Origin: Hyphomicrobiales bacterium
Lineage (GTDB): Bacteria > Pseudomonadota > Alphaproteobacteria > Rhizobiales > Rhizobiaceae
DNA: 64,000 nucleotides
Assembly: GCA_900473175.1 (NCBI GenBank)
Contig: UCKM01000008.1
Coordinates: forward strand, 330,893-394,892
Reading direction: 5' to 3'
Each line of letters starts with the position of its first letter. Position 1 is the first letter of the stretch. Under the pieces are notes generated by a model, which was not told where the DNA came from, searched no databases, and saw only the letters and a program-made list of their open reading frames with translations. Below, piece after piece: positions 8,467 to 17,256 of the stretch. A program made the translations under genes and the position numbers.

Positions 8467-9692
8467 TGCGGCGCATAGCATGTCTGGTTGCCCTGATCCT
8501 TGCCGGAACGGCTGTCGCCAATGCAGGCGAGTCATCGCCCAATGCAAAGGACTACAAGTCTCCTGCCGAGGCACAGGCCGCTTGGCGAAAGGCCGAACGG
8601 GAGGCCGATGACGGCCGCTGGGGTGGCGCGGCTTCGCCTTTGGGCGAAGGCGGAGCGATCGCGCGGCTCAAAGATATCGCCAATATCCAGGGCGTTCGCG
8701 AAAACCAGCTGGTCGGCTACGGCCTCGTCATCGGCCTCAACGGTACCGGCGACAGTCTGCGCAACGCGCCGTTCACCGAACAGTCGATGCGCGCCATGCT
8801 CGACAATCTCGGCATCAGTCCGCCGCCGGGGGCCTCGCGCGTCAAAAATATCGCAGCTGTCATCGTAACCGCCAATCTGCCGCCCTTCGCCGGACGGGGT
8901 TCACGCATCGACATCACCGTTTCATCGCTGGGCGATGCAACGTCGCTGGCTGGCGGAACGCTGGTCATGACGCCGCTGGCAGCCGCAGATGGACAGACCT
9001 ATGCGGTCGCGCAAGGCAACATGATCGTTTCCGGTTTTACCGCATCTGGCGAGGCTTCAACACTGACGCAAGGCGTTCCCACGAGCGGGCGTATTCCAAA
9101 TGGTGCGCTCGTGGAAAAGGAAGTGACTGGCAATTTTGGTCAGGACGAGCTCGTTGTTGAACTGCGCCAGCCTGATTTTACCACTGCCGTGCGTATCACA
9201 GACACGATCAACGCATTTGCCAAGCGGCGCTACAACGAACCCGTCGCCAAGGAGCGGGATTCCAAGTCGATCCGGCTGCGCAAGCCAAAGAATATCTCGG
9301 CGACCCGCTTCCTCGCCGAAATCGAAGGATTGCCGGTTCCAACTGACGAGGTGGCGAGGGTCGTGGTCGACGAGCGCACAGGTACGGTCGTGATCGGCGA
9401 GAAGGTGCGGATATCGCGCGTTGCAATCAGCCATGGCAGCTTGTCCGTTCGCGTGACCGAGACGCCTACCATTGTTCAGCCAGAGCCGTTCAGCCGCGGG
9501 TTGACGGCGGTCGAACCCAATACGGACATCCAGGCCACGCAGACCTCGAACATCGGCGTCCTTGGCGGAACGGATCTGGAGAGCCTGGTCAAGGGTCTCA
9601 ATCAGATCGGGGTGAAGCCGCAGGGCATCATCGCTATCCTCCAGGGCATCAAGACAGCCGGTGCCCTACACGCTGAGCTGGTGGTGCAATGA
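8463..9692 (+). CDS. flgI: Flagellar P-ring protein FlgI
   Basis: FlgI forms the P ring in the peptidoglycan layer. The 409-residue product begins with a signal peptide (about 1-22, ends ANA) and has the conserved family core from IARLKDIANIQGVRENQLVG through GYGLVIGLNGTGDS to the C-terminus LESLVKGLNQIGVKP. Between the signal peptide and the core lie about 43 extra residues (about 23-65), rich in Ala, Lys, Asp and Gly, that most FlgI proteins of about 370 residues lack. The start is coupled to flgA. Confidence 0.93.
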   Translation: MMRRIACLVALILAGTAVANAGESSPNAKDYKSPAEAQAAWRKAEREADDGRWGGAASPLGEGGAIARLKDIANIQGVRENQLVGYGLVIGLNGTGDSLRNAPFTEQSMRAMLDNLGISPPPGASRVKNIAAVIVTANLPPFAGRGSRIDITVSSLGDATSLAGGTLVMTPLAAADGQTYAVAQGNMIVSGFTASGEASTLTQGVPTSGRIPNGALVEKEVTGNFGQDELVVELRQPDFTTAVRITDTINAFAKRRYNEPVAKERDSKSIRLRKPKNISATRFLAEIEGLPVPTDEVARVVVDERTGTVVIGEKVRISRVAISHGSLSVRVTETPTIVQPEPFSRGLTAVEPNTDIQATQTSNIGVLGGTDLESLVKGLNQIGVKPQGIIAILQGIKTAGALHAELVVQ

Positions 9693-10216
9693 GCGCGGCG
9701 ATGAGGAAATTCATCAGCCTGGGTTTTGCCATCCTGGCATTCAGCTCGGCCATGCTGTTTCCGGTCGCCTATGGTCTTTCGCAGGAGGCGGCGCCCAAGG
9801 ATGATGCCGGCCAGGAGATTGACCGGTATTGCACCAACATCAATGACAAGGCAGCGGATGCCCGCTATGCCATGCAGACGCGCGAGCTCCAGCAGCTTCG
9901 CGCCGACGTCGACAGTCGCATCGAGGAGCTTGAAGCCAAGCGCAAGGAATATGAAGTCTGGTTGAAGCGGCGCGATGAATTCATCGACAAGGCCGAGGAT
10001 TCACTTGTCGGCATCATTTCCAAGATGCGGCCCGATGCGGCCGCAGCGCAGATGGCGCTGCTCGGCGATGAGGCAGCCGCGGCGCTGCTGTTGAAACTCA
10101 ATCCGCGCGTGTCCAGCGTGATCCTGAATGAAATGCCGGCCGAGAAATCCTCCAAGCTCGCCCGTGTCATTGTCGGGTCGCGTGTCGTTCCAGAAAATGA
10201 AAGAACCGCCCAATGA
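9689..10216 (+). CDS. motE: Periplasmic motility protein MotE
   Basis: MotE is known in Sinorhizobium as a periplasmic chaperone that stabilises MotC. The 175-residue product has a signal peptide (about 1-30), a coiled coil (about 55-100, rich in Glu/Arg/Lys) and the MgtE-N-like C-terminal segment KMRPDAAAAQMALLGDEAAA. It overlaps flgI and flgH by ATGA at both ends. Its client MotC is truncated in this window, so MotE may have no substrate here. Confidence 0.85.
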   Translation: MSAAMRKFISLGFAILAFSSAMLFPVAYGLSQEAAPKDDAGQEIDRYCTNINDKAADARYAMQTRELQQLRADVDSRIEELEAKRKEYEVWLKRRDEFIDKAEDSLVGIISKMRPDAAAAQMALLGDEAAAALLLKLNPRVSSVILNEMPAEKSSKLARVIVGSRVVPENERTAQ

Positions 10217-10926
10217 TCAAAGCGGCCCCTTTGACCCTGCTTGCCGGCGTTCTTGCTCTTTCGGGATGTGCCGACAGTTTTCGCGACCTCAACCGTGCTC
10301 CCGCCATGTCGCCCGTTGGCGCTGGCGTCGGTCATTCGTTCAGCGTCGCCGATCCGACCTATTATCCGACGCAGCCCCAGCCGCAGAAATATTCGCTTTG
10401 GCAGGACAAGCAGGCCAGCTTTTTCCGTGATCCCCGCGCTGCCAATCCTGGCGACGTGCTGACAGTCGTCATCCGCATCGATGAAGAAGCAAAGTTCGAC
10501 AACAAGTCGAACAGGTCCCGCGTCTCGTCGCAGGGTTACGGACTATCGGGCAATATCAGCGGCAGCGGCATCTCGGGCAGTGATATCAGCGGCAATCTCG
10601 ACTTGAACTCGAACACCAGTTCCAAGGGCGACGGCAAGATCGAACGGTCCGAGAAGATCGATCTGCGCGTTGCGGCGATCGTCACCAATATTCTGCCGAA
10701 CGGGAATCTGGTGATCCAGGGGTCGCAGGAAGTTCGCGTCAATTACGAATTGCGCATTCTCAACGTCGCTGGTGTCGTGCGGCCGCGGGACATCTCCGGC
10801 TATAACACGATCTCCTACGAGAAGATTGCGGAGGCGCGCATTTCCTATGGCGGACGCGGACGCCAGAGTGAGGTGCAGCAGCCACCTTGGGGCCAGCAGG
10901 TCCTCGACACCGTTGCGCCATTCTAG
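10213..10926 (+). CDS. flgH: Flagellar L-ring lipoprotein FlgH
   Basis: FlgH forms the outer-membrane L ring. The 237-residue product has a lipoprotein signal (LLAGVLALSGC, Cys about residue 19) and the family motifs GDVLTVVIRIDEEAKFDN, VAAIVTNILPNGNLVIQG and the C-terminal ARISYGGRG. It is coupled to motE by ATGA. Confidence 0.94.
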   Translation: MIKAAPLTLLAGVLALSGCADSFRDLNRAPAMSPVGAGVGHSFSVADPTYYPTQPQPQKYSLWQDKQASFFRDPRAANPGDVLTVVIRIDEEAKFDNKSNRSRVSSQGYGLSGNISGSGISGSDISGNLDLNSNTSSKGDGKIERSEKIDLRVAAIVTNILPNGNLVIQGSQEVRVNYELRILNVAGVVRPRDISGYNTISYEKIAEARISYGGRGRQSEVQQPPWGQQVLDTVAPF

Positions 10927-10937
10927 GGATCAGGTTC

Positions 10938-11423
10938 ATGAGTGCCATCGCGGAAGAAACAACGCCAGCGCCAAAGGGACCTTCCATGGTTGCGCTCATC
11001 GCAGTTGTTGCGGTGCTGACGCTGATCGCGGCCGCGGGTGGATGGCTTTTGGGCGGACAACTGGGGCTGGCGACACCCGAGACCGATGTCGCCAAGGCAG
11101 ATGCCGGCCGGAAAGCCATTGAGGAGGCGCCCACCGGGAGCGTCGTGCCGCTTAAGCCGATTCTCACAAATGTGAAAATCCCGCAGGATGTCTGGCTGAG
11201 ACTTGAGGCGGGAGTTGTGGCGCGCCCGGGCGAGAAGATTACCGACGAACTCACGGCAATGATTTCCGGTGATTTCATGGCGTTTTTGCGCACGGTCAAT
11301 CTGATGCAACTGCGAGGCCCCGCCGGCCTCGAATATCTGCGAACGGATCTGCAGGAAAGGGCGCGCATGCGCTCGGAAGGGAAGATCGAGAAAGTGTATA
11401 TCTGGGCGCTGGTGATGGAATGA
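10938..11423 (+). CDS. fliL: Flagellar basal-body protein FliL
   Basis: FliL is a single-pass membrane protein that associates with the stator. The 161-residue product has one transmembrane segment (about residues 18-42) and a periplasmic C-terminal domain (LKPILTNVKIPQDVWLRLEA and ERARMRSEGKIEKVYIWALV). The ATG at 10938 was chosen over an upstream in-frame start that would lie inside flgH. The stop overlaps fliP (ATGA). Confidence 0.88.
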   Translation: MSAIAEETTPAPKGPSMVALIAVVAVLTLIAAAGGWLLGGQLGLATPETDVAKADAGRKAIEEAPTGSVVPLKPILTNVKIPQDVWLRLEAGVVARPGEKITDELTAMISGDFMAFLRTVNLMQLRGPAGLEYLRTDLQERARMRSEGKIEKVYIWALVME

Positions 11424-12154
11424 AACGACGTCTTCTGACGCCCGCGCTGTTTCTTGCATTGGGCGGAACAGCGATGGCCCAATCTTCGATTCTCGAGGGC
11501 TTGATCCCGCCCGGAAACGCCTCGACCAGCGGCCAGATCATCCAGATGCTGGCGGTGTTGACCGTGCTCTCCATCGCTCCCGGCCTGTTGATCATGGTGA
11601 CGAGTTTCACCCGCTTCGCCATCGCCTTCTCGCTCTTGCGTGCCGGGCTCGGCTTGCAGACGACCCCGGCCAATCTGGTGATGATCAGCCTTGCGCTGTT
11701 CATGACATTCTATGTAATGGCACCGGTCTTCGACCGGGCCTGGCAGAATGGCGTCCAGCCACTCGTCAACAACCAGATCACCCAGGACGTGGCGATCAAC
11801 GAAATCACCACCCCGTTCCGCGAATTCATGCTGCGGCAGGTGCGCGACAAGGACCTGCGGCTGTTCGAGGATCTTGCTGACGCGTCATTCCGCACCAAGC
11901 CCGATGCGGTGGTAGACCTGCGCATCCTCATCCCGGCATTCATGATTTCTGAACTTCGCCGCGGCTTCGAGATCGGCTTCCTCATCGTCCTGCCATTTCT
12001 GGTGATCGACCTGATCGTGGCAACGCTCACCATGTCGATGGGTATGATGATGCTGCCGCCCACGGTTCTGTCGCTGCCGTTCAAGATCCTCTTCTTCGTG
12101 CTTATTGATGGCTGGAATATTCTGGTCGGCAGCCTGATCCGCTCCTACACGTGA
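11420..12154 (+). CDS. fliP: Flagellar export gate protein FliP
   Basis: FliP is a core subunit of the flagellar type III export gate (FliPQR). The 244-residue product has a signal peptide, four hydrophobic segments and the conserved motifs TSFTRFAIAFSLLRAGLG, PAFMISELRRGFEIGFLI and MGMMMLPPTVLSLPFKILFF (each read separately). It is the last gene of the flgB-fliP run. fliQ, flhA and fliR are placed 12 kb further right; no fliO is visible. Confidence 0.95.
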   Translation: MKRRLLTPALFLALGGTAMAQSSILEGLIPPGNASTSGQIIQMLAVLTVLSIAPGLLIMVTSFTRFAIAFSLLRAGLGLQTTPANLVMISLALFMTFYVMAPVFDRAWQNGVQPLVNNQITQDVAINEITTPFREFMLRQVRDKDLRLFEDLADASFRTKPDAVVDLRILIPAFMISELRRGFEIGFLIVLPFLVIDLIVATLTMSMGMMMLPPTVLSLPFKILFFVLIDGWNILVGSLIRSYT

Positions 12155-12364
12155 CCTTCCGTCCGGCTTCGTGATGAAGGCCCGCTCAGGAGAAATTCCG
12201 TATTAAATAAAATGCATAGGCCCTTGTTATTAAATCGGTAATACTTTAGTCGTACTCATCACCACATGGCGGGTTGCTCTCGGGCAATAGGCATCATGCC
12301 GCTCCGTCACACCGGTGCAAACCCGGTATGTCCCCCATAAGTATCTCATCAGGGACTCAACGCT
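12155..12364 (+). promoter_or_regulatory. Flagellin promoter/leader region
   Basis: A 210-base gap separates fliP from the flagellin gene, with an A+T-rich patch at about 12200-12250. A small hairpin (ACCGG at 12311-12315, CCGGT at 12323-12327, loop of seven) lies about 38 bases before the start, with AGGGA as ribosome site. In Caulobacter and Brucella the flagellin leader is the target of FlbT, and flbT is present here at 23025. I could not assign a sigma factor: no clear TAAAGTTT-N11-GCCGATAA is present, and the CRYAAG-N10-TA motif is absent. Confidence 0.45.
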
Positions 12365-13147
12365 ATGACCAGCATTCTCACCAACGCGTCCGCAATGACC
12401 GCGCTGCAGACGCTCAGCACAACAAACAAGAACCTTGCCACGACCCAGGACCGTATTGCTACGGGCCAGCGCGTTGCACAGGCTTCCGACAATGCCGCCT
12501 ACTGGTCCATCGCGACCGGCATGCGTACCCAGAACACGGCTCTTTCCGCTGTTAAGGACGGCCTTGGTCTCGGTGCGTCGATCGTTGATACGGCCTATAC
12601 GTCCCTCAACAGCGCCATCGATCTCGCACAGAAGATCCAGGCAAAGTATGTCGCCAAGGAAACGCCGGGCACCGACGGCACGGTCATCGACGCCGACATT
12701 GCACAGTTCAAGGCGCAGATCGTCGAAATGGCAAAGGGCGCGACCTTCCAGGGTGTCAACCTTCTCGCAACCGGCGGCGCAGCGCAGAGCATCGTGACCG
12801 GCTACACCGCCGGTACCGGCGTGACGACCATGTCGGTTGCCGCTTACGATCTTGAAGGCGCACTGACCGCCGCGACGACTTCGTCAGCCGTCGAAACCGC
12901 TATCGGCGCAATGAAGGATGCCGCTGCCGCTCTCGGTTCGGCCAAGACCCGCATCGACACTCAGAAGAGCTTCACCGACAATCTGATGGACGCAATCGAC
13001 CGCGGTGTCGGCCAGCTCGTCGATGCCGACATGAACAAGGAATCGGCCCGTCTTTCGGCCCTCCAGGTTCAGCAGCAGCTTGGCGTTCAAGCTCTATCGA
13101 TTGCCAACTCGAGCAACCAGAGCATCCTGTCACTGTTCCGCAACTAA
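12365..13147 (+). CDS. Flagellin
   Basis: The 260-residue product is the filament subunit. The N-terminal D0/D1 region (MTSILTNASAMTALQTL... DRIATGQRV) and the C-terminal D1/D0 helices (LGVQALSIANSSNQSILSLF) are well conserved. The middle is very short, so the protein is essentially D0-D1 without an exposed variable domain. No cysteine is present and no signal peptide is expected. It is a single copy in this window, with its own leader and a strong terminator, so it is transcribed separately from the neighbouring units. Confidence 0.95.
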   Translation: MTSILTNASAMTALQTLSTTNKNLATTQDRIATGQRVAQASDNAAYWSIATGMRTQNTALSAVKDGLGLGASIVDTAYTSLNSAIDLAQKIQAKYVAKETPGTDGTVIDADIAQFKAQIVEMAKGATFQGVNLLATGGAAQSIVTGYTAGTGVTTMSVAAYDLEGALTAATTSSAVETAIGAMKDAAAALGSAKTRIDTQKSFTDNLMDAIDRGVGQLVDADMNKESARLSALQVQQQLGVQALSIANSSNQSILSLFRN

Positions 13148-13170
13148 TAATTTCTGGGTTAAGACAGATT

Positions 13171-13202
13171 GCCCCGGCGCCAACGGCTCCGGGGCTTTTT
13201 TT
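13171..13202 (+). terminator. Rho-independent terminator after flagellin
   Basis: The stem GCCCCGG (13171-13177) pairs with CCGGGGC (13189-13195) across an 11-base loop and is followed by seven T residues. It begins 23 bases after the flagellin stop. Confidence 0.93.
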
Positions 13203-13240
13203 GTTCAATATGGCCGTTCCGGGCAAGGACTCTAACTTCG

Positions 13241-13258
13241 CGCAAGCTTCGCCCTCTA
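13241..13258 (+). promoter_or_regulatory. Candidate flagellar promoter motif upstream of fliF
   Basis: The site reads CGCAAG, CTTCGCCCTC, TA. The 15 bases TCGCGCAAGCTTCGC are identical to those before flhA. It begins 49 nt before the fliF ATG. In Brucella, FtcR is reported to act at the fliF promoter, which makes this a candidate FtcR target, but that link is inference. Confidence 0.55.
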
Positions 13259-13289
13259 TGGTTCCGCCACGGGATTGTGGTGGGTATCG

Positions 13290-14936
13290 ATGGAAAAGAA
13301 CATTAGGCAGACATTTGAGCAGCTTTTCGCCGCCATGAAGAGGCTTGGCGCGCGGCGGCTCATTGCGCTTGGGATTGTCGGGATCACGCTGTTCGGTGCC
13401 ATTCTTGTATCGAGCTTCTATCTCAACCGTCCGCAATACGAGACGCTCTATGTCGGCCTAAGCCGCGATGACATTAACCGCATGGGTATGGCGCTTGGCG
13501 AAGCGGGCATTCCTTTCGATGTGAAATCGGACGGCACGTCCATCTTGGTCCCTTTCGGCAAGGCCGATCAGGCGCGGATGTATCTGGCGGAAAAAGGACT
13601 GCCCACCAGCAACAATGCCGGCTACGAACTCTTCGATAATATGGGCTCGCTTGGCCTCACCTCCTTCATGCAGGAGATCACCCGCGTTCGCGCGCTTGAA
13701 GGTGAGATTTCCCGAACGATTCAGGCGATCCGAGGCATAAAGGCCGCGCGCGTTCATATTGTCCTGCCCGAGAAGGGCAGTTTCCGCCGCGGTGATCAGG
13801 CCCCGTCCGCCTCGGTCGTCATCCGTACCGAGGGTGACTTTGCCATCGAGTCTGCCCAGTCGATCCGTCAGCTCGTCGCTGCCGCAGTGCCGCAGCTGAC
13901 CGCCGCCGAGGTGACGATTCTCGATACAAACGGCCGGCTTCTTGCATCGAAGGATGATGGCACCAGTGCTGGCGCCGTGATGTCGGCGACGCTCGAACAG
14001 AACGTCTCGGCATCGGTGGACGAGAACATTCGCAAGGCACTGGCACCCTATCTTGGAGTGGGACATTTCCAGACCAGCGTTCAGGTGGCACTCGATACGG
14101 ACCGTCGTCAGACCAATGAAACAGTGTTCGATCCGGAATCGCGCGTGGAGCGCTCCGTGCGTGTCGTGCGCGAAAGCGGCGATACGAAGAATTCGACCAG
14201 CGACAATGCAACGGGTGTCGAACAGAATATCCCGCGTGAAGAGATTGCCAGCAAGAATGGCGACAGCTCGTCGGAGAAAACTGACAAGCGTGAGGAGCTC
14301 ACCAATTACGAGCTCAACTCCAAGACTGTTTCCACGACCAGCGACAGCTATCAGATAAAACGGCTTTCGATCGCAGTCGTTATCGATCAGGCGAGACTGA
14401 TGGCGACTGCCGGTGTAACGCCGGTTCCGGACAAGTTTGTCGAGCAGCAGATCGCCAAGATTACCGAACTCGTGGCAACGGCCGCCGGCCTCGACCAGAA
14501 ACGCGGCGATGTCATCAATGTGACCGCGGTCAACTTTATGGAGACGGCCGACGAACAGATGGCCCCGGCCGCGACGCCGGTGTCCGAAATGATATTCCGC
14601 CAGGCTGGCAGCTTCGTTAACGCGGCTGCACTCATCGCCGCCGTTGCACTCGTCATCTGGTTCGGTGTGCGCCCACTGATGCGGGAAATGGCCAAGCCCC
14701 TGGAGCTGCAGCAGCTGGCGGCCGGATCGGATATGGGATTGCCAGGCCTTGCCCCTGCTACAAATCTGCCGGCGGTGACGCCGGTCCGCTCGGAACAGAG
14801 CCTGCCGTATGATGATCTCAGTGAGCTGAGACGGCGTATGCGTGTGCCGGCCCAGAACCGGCTCGAACAGATGATCGACATGGACGAAGAGCGCGTCGCG
14901 GCGATCCTGAAACAATGGGTCCACGAGGCAGCCTGA
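13290..14936 (+). CDS. fliF: Flagellar MS-ring protein FliF
   Basis: FliF forms the MS ring in the inner membrane, the first structure assembled. The 548-residue product has transmembrane segments at about residues 22-43 and 440-460, the YscJ-like domains between them (VGLSRDDINRMGMALGEAG; ALEGEISRTIQAIRGIKAARVHIVLPE read in parts) and a C-terminal FliG-binding tail (RLEQMIDMDEERVAAILKQW). The ATG at 13290 was chosen; a TTG five codons upstream is possible. It is followed after one base by the truncated fliH-like gene. Confidence 0.95.
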   Translation: MEKNIRQTFEQLFAAMKRLGARRLIALGIVGITLFGAILVSSFYLNRPQYETLYVGLSRDDINRMGMALGEAGIPFDVKSDGTSILVPFGKADQARMYLAEKGLPTSNNAGYELFDNMGSLGLTSFMQEITRVRALEGEISRTIQAIRGIKAARVHIVLPEKGSFRRGDQAPSASVVIRTEGDFAIESAQSIRQLVAAAVPQLTAAEVTILDTNGRLLASKDDGTSAGAVMSATLEQNVSASVDENIRKALAPYLGVGHFQTSVQVALDTDRRQTNETVFDPESRVERSVRVVRESGDTKNSTSDNATGVEQNIPREEIASKNGDSSSEKTDKREELTNYELNSKTVSTTSDSYQIKRLSIAVVIDQARLMATAGVTPVPDKFVEQQIAKITELVATAAGLDQKRGDVINVTAVNFMETADEQMAPAATPVSEMIFRQAGSFVNAAALIAAVALVIWFGVRPLMREMAKPLELQQLAAGSDMGLPGLAPATNLPAVTPVRSEQSLPYDDLSELRRRMRVPAQNRLEQMIDMDEERVAAILKQWVHEAA

Positions 14937-14937
14937 G

Positions 14938-15489
14938 ATGAGCGCACGATCCGTTGCCAGCGTTCTAACAGACTTTACGCCAAAACATGTGCCGGCTGAC
15001 CGGGTAACCGTGTTCACGGCCTCGCCGCGCGACCGGAACGTACCGGTTGACGACGATGCCGGGCCGGCCGAAGCCATCGTCGACATCATCGACTATGAGC
15101 TGAAGGTCAAGGATGCCTTCGCCGCGGGCCGGGAGTCGGGTCAGGCAGAAGCGGCCGTGCTTTTCGAAGCCGAGAAGGTGCGGCTCGAGCGCGAATTCCA
15201 GGATCAGCTCGCTGCGGCGGATGCCCTGTTTCTGGAGCAGACGGGCTCGAAAATGGCCACACAGATCAGCGAGGGCCTGGCGGCAATCGCGGCCGAGCTT
15301 TGCCGCAATCGACGCGAGCACGGCGCTGCGCCGTCTCGACTACATCCGCCTCAACGCGCCGGGTACCCTGCTCGAAGAGGCTGCGCTGCGCCGCGGGTTG
15401 ACCATCGCAGCGCGGCTCGGCGACAAGGACAAGGTAAGATTGCTGGCGCGCAACTACCTGCAGCGCTTTGCCTATTCGCCCTATTCTGA
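14938..15489 (+). pseudogene. fliH-like gene, 3' half lost at a deletion junction
   Basis: FliH-type proteins bind FliI and regulate the export ATPase. Residues 1 to about 121 look like a genuine protein: a proline-containing N-terminus, then a helical segment (YELKVKDAFAAGRESGQAEA, LERRFQ-like coiled coil, ISEGLAAIAAEL) of FliH type. After about position 15300 the frame reads CRNRREHGAAPSRLHPPQ and on, which is motC sequence in the wrong frame, and it ends at 15489. Other rhizobial FliH-like proteins continue for roughly 80 further residues. The gene therefore lacks its FliI-interacting C-terminus. The start lies one base after the fliF stop. Confidence 0.7.
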
Positions 15490-16039
15490 GGATTTCTTCC
15501 GCCAACTCGTTGATGCGGTGTTGGAGCTCAAGGACAAGATCAGCAGTGACGAGATCGAGGAGGTGGCTTCCCTGGCATGGCCGGGAGCCCGACTGCCGTT
15601 CTATCTGCGGGTCGCGCGCGGCGCGCTCGTCAACGGCAATCTCAATCGTGCCCGGGTTTTTTCCGAGCGGGCGGTGGCGCTGTCGGCCGACCTCAAAACG
15701 GACGATACCCAGGCAAAGCTCTATCTTGCCGTCAGCAATGTCGGCTCCGACAAGACGGGTGATGCCAAGTTCATGCTGTCGAAACTGCCGAAGGAACGTT
15801 TGCATGATCGCGATCTGAAGCTGCTTGAGGCAGCGACGGCGATGGCGAGCCGGATCCTTTCGCAGCCGATACCGGAGCTGGAATCGCCGCAAAAGCCCGC
15901 GGCCAACAATGACCCCGTGCCAGCGAGCGCCACGGCCGGAAGCGAGCCACTGCCGGTCCGGCCCGCTGATCCGCTGATCGATGAAACAAGAAAGAAACTC
16001 GACGCGATCGACGCGCTTCTCGGGAAGGCCAGGAAATGA
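15302..16039 (+). pseudogene. motC: motC, 5' half lost (C-terminal half only)
   Basis: MotC is a periplasmic motility protein of rhizobia that works with MotB. From about 15302 the +1-shifted frame reads DASTALRRLDYIRLNAPG, TLLEEAALRRGLTIAARLGD and on to a normal C-terminus, which matches the C-terminal half of MotC (full proteins have about 430 residues; about 245 remain). No signal peptide and no start codon are present; upstream in this frame the sequence is fliH out of phase. The stop overlaps fliK by ATGA as expected for the intact operon, so the damage is confined to the 5' side. Confidence 0.7.
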
Positions 16040-17256
16040 GCATCGGAGCCGATATGCCTTTGAAATCGCAGTTTGATGCATTGGTGCGCGACGCTGCCAA
16101 GGGCAATGGCGGGCGCGATCAGAAAATGCCGGACGATGAGCACAGCGCCCCGGACTTCAAGACGATGCTGAAGGTGCCGATGCCGAAGCTCAAGCCCGGC
16201 ATGGATGAGGCGGACGCCGACGATGCGCTCGCCAAGCCGGATGAAACAGTGGAGGCCGACAAGGATCAACCGCTGGGACCCGTCCAGGGAATCTTCGGCC
16301 AGACAATCCTTGCCTTTGAGCAATTGCTTGAAAAGCAACGCCATAACCAGGAAAAGCAAACGCCCGTGTCAGACACTGCACAGGCACTGGACAATCCCGG
16401 CCCCGAATTGGCGTCGATTGAAACAATCCTGACGCCAGTTGAAGAGACGGGTCAACCGGAGGTGGACGCGACGGGTAATGACAACGCCAAGCCGATCGAC
16501 GTCACATCCAAGGCCGGGTATTCGGCTCCGGCCGGGCCAGAACTTGCAGTCAAGCCAGGGGAGGCCAAACCACGGCTCGCAGCCGTGGTTGCACAAGCGT
16601 CCGTCAGTGAGGCTGCAATCCCGAGTGTGGCTCATGCCAAAGGCAGCGAAAGAGCCCTCCCGGCGCAGGATGCGCCGACAGTGACCGTAACGCCGGCGAC
16701 ATCGATGCCCGCACAGGCGGAAGCAAGACTGGCGGCAACCCCCGCAACGGCCGTACCCCAAACGGTCAATCGTCCGCAGATTACCGACGTCCAGATACTG
16801 TCAGACCGTAGCAGCAGCGCCGCAAGAACTCTGGTGATCCAGCTGCAGCCCATCGAGCTTGGAACAGTGACGGCACGCCTCAGGCTGACGTCGGAGGGCA
16901 TGCACATCCAGCTGGCGGCCGAGAACCGGGCAACGGCAGAACATCTCGCCAAGGATCACGACGCTCTAGGCAAGGCGTTGCAACGGGCAGGGGTTGGTGA
17001 TGACGCGTCTTCGATTACGATCTCGGTGATTGATCGCTCCGGCGCCTCTTCGAACGCGACGACCGGACAGCAAAATTTGAGCGGACAGGAACAGCAGGCG
17101 GGCGCGCGTGCCAATGGCCAGGGACACTCAGCGTTTCAGGGCGCGCCGGAGGATCGTTCAACAAGCCAGCAGCTTTTTGGAGATATTGCACCGGATGAGG
17201 AAAAATCGGCGAAGACAGGCATTGAGAATGGTCCTTCACGCGGTCTGGTTGTTTAG
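16036..17256 (+). CDS. fliK: Hook-length control protein FliK (MotD type)
   Basis: The 406-residue product has a long low-complexity, Pro/Ala/Glu-rich N-terminal part (about 1-255) and a compact C-terminal domain (about 260-345) with RTLVIQLQPIELGTVTARLR, the signature of the FliK hook-length domain. In rhizobia this gene was first called motD and later recognised as fliK. It overlaps the motC stop and runs 62 bases into the following transglycosylase gene. Confidence 0.85.
   Translation: MSIGADMPLKSQFDALVRDAAKGNGGRDQKMPDDEHSAPDFKTMLKVPMPKLKPGMDEADADDALAKPDETVEADKDQPLGPVQGIFGQTILAFEQLLEKQRHNQEKQTPVSDTAQALDNPGPELASIETILTPVEETGQPEVDATGNDNAKPIDVTSKAGYSAPAGPELAVKPGEAKPRLAAVVAQASVSEAAIPSVAHAKGSERALPAQDAPTVTVTPATSMPAQAEARLAATPATAVPQTVNRPQITDVQILSDRSSSAARTLVIQLQPIELGTVTARLRLTSEGMHIQLAAENRATAEHLAKDHDALGKALQRAGVGDDASSITISVIDRSGASSNATTGQQNLSGQEQQAGARANGQGHSAFQGAPEDRSTSQQLFGDIAPDEEKSAKTGIENGPSRGLVV

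Noticed and set aside
12200-12260. Sigma-28 promoter before the flagellin gene
   Set aside because: No match good enough to TAAAGTTT-N11-GCCGATAA; the A+T-rich patch alone does not support the call.
13458-15089. 543-residue open frame antisense to fliF
   Set aside because: It has no ribosome site, is rich in Arg, His and Cys in a non-protein way, and lies wholly opposite a certain gene: a G+C-bias shadow.
15290-15490. Programmed frameshift joining the fliH-like gene and motC
   Set aside because: There is no slippery sequence, and the joined protein would still lack the second half of FliH, all of MotB and the signal peptide of MotC.
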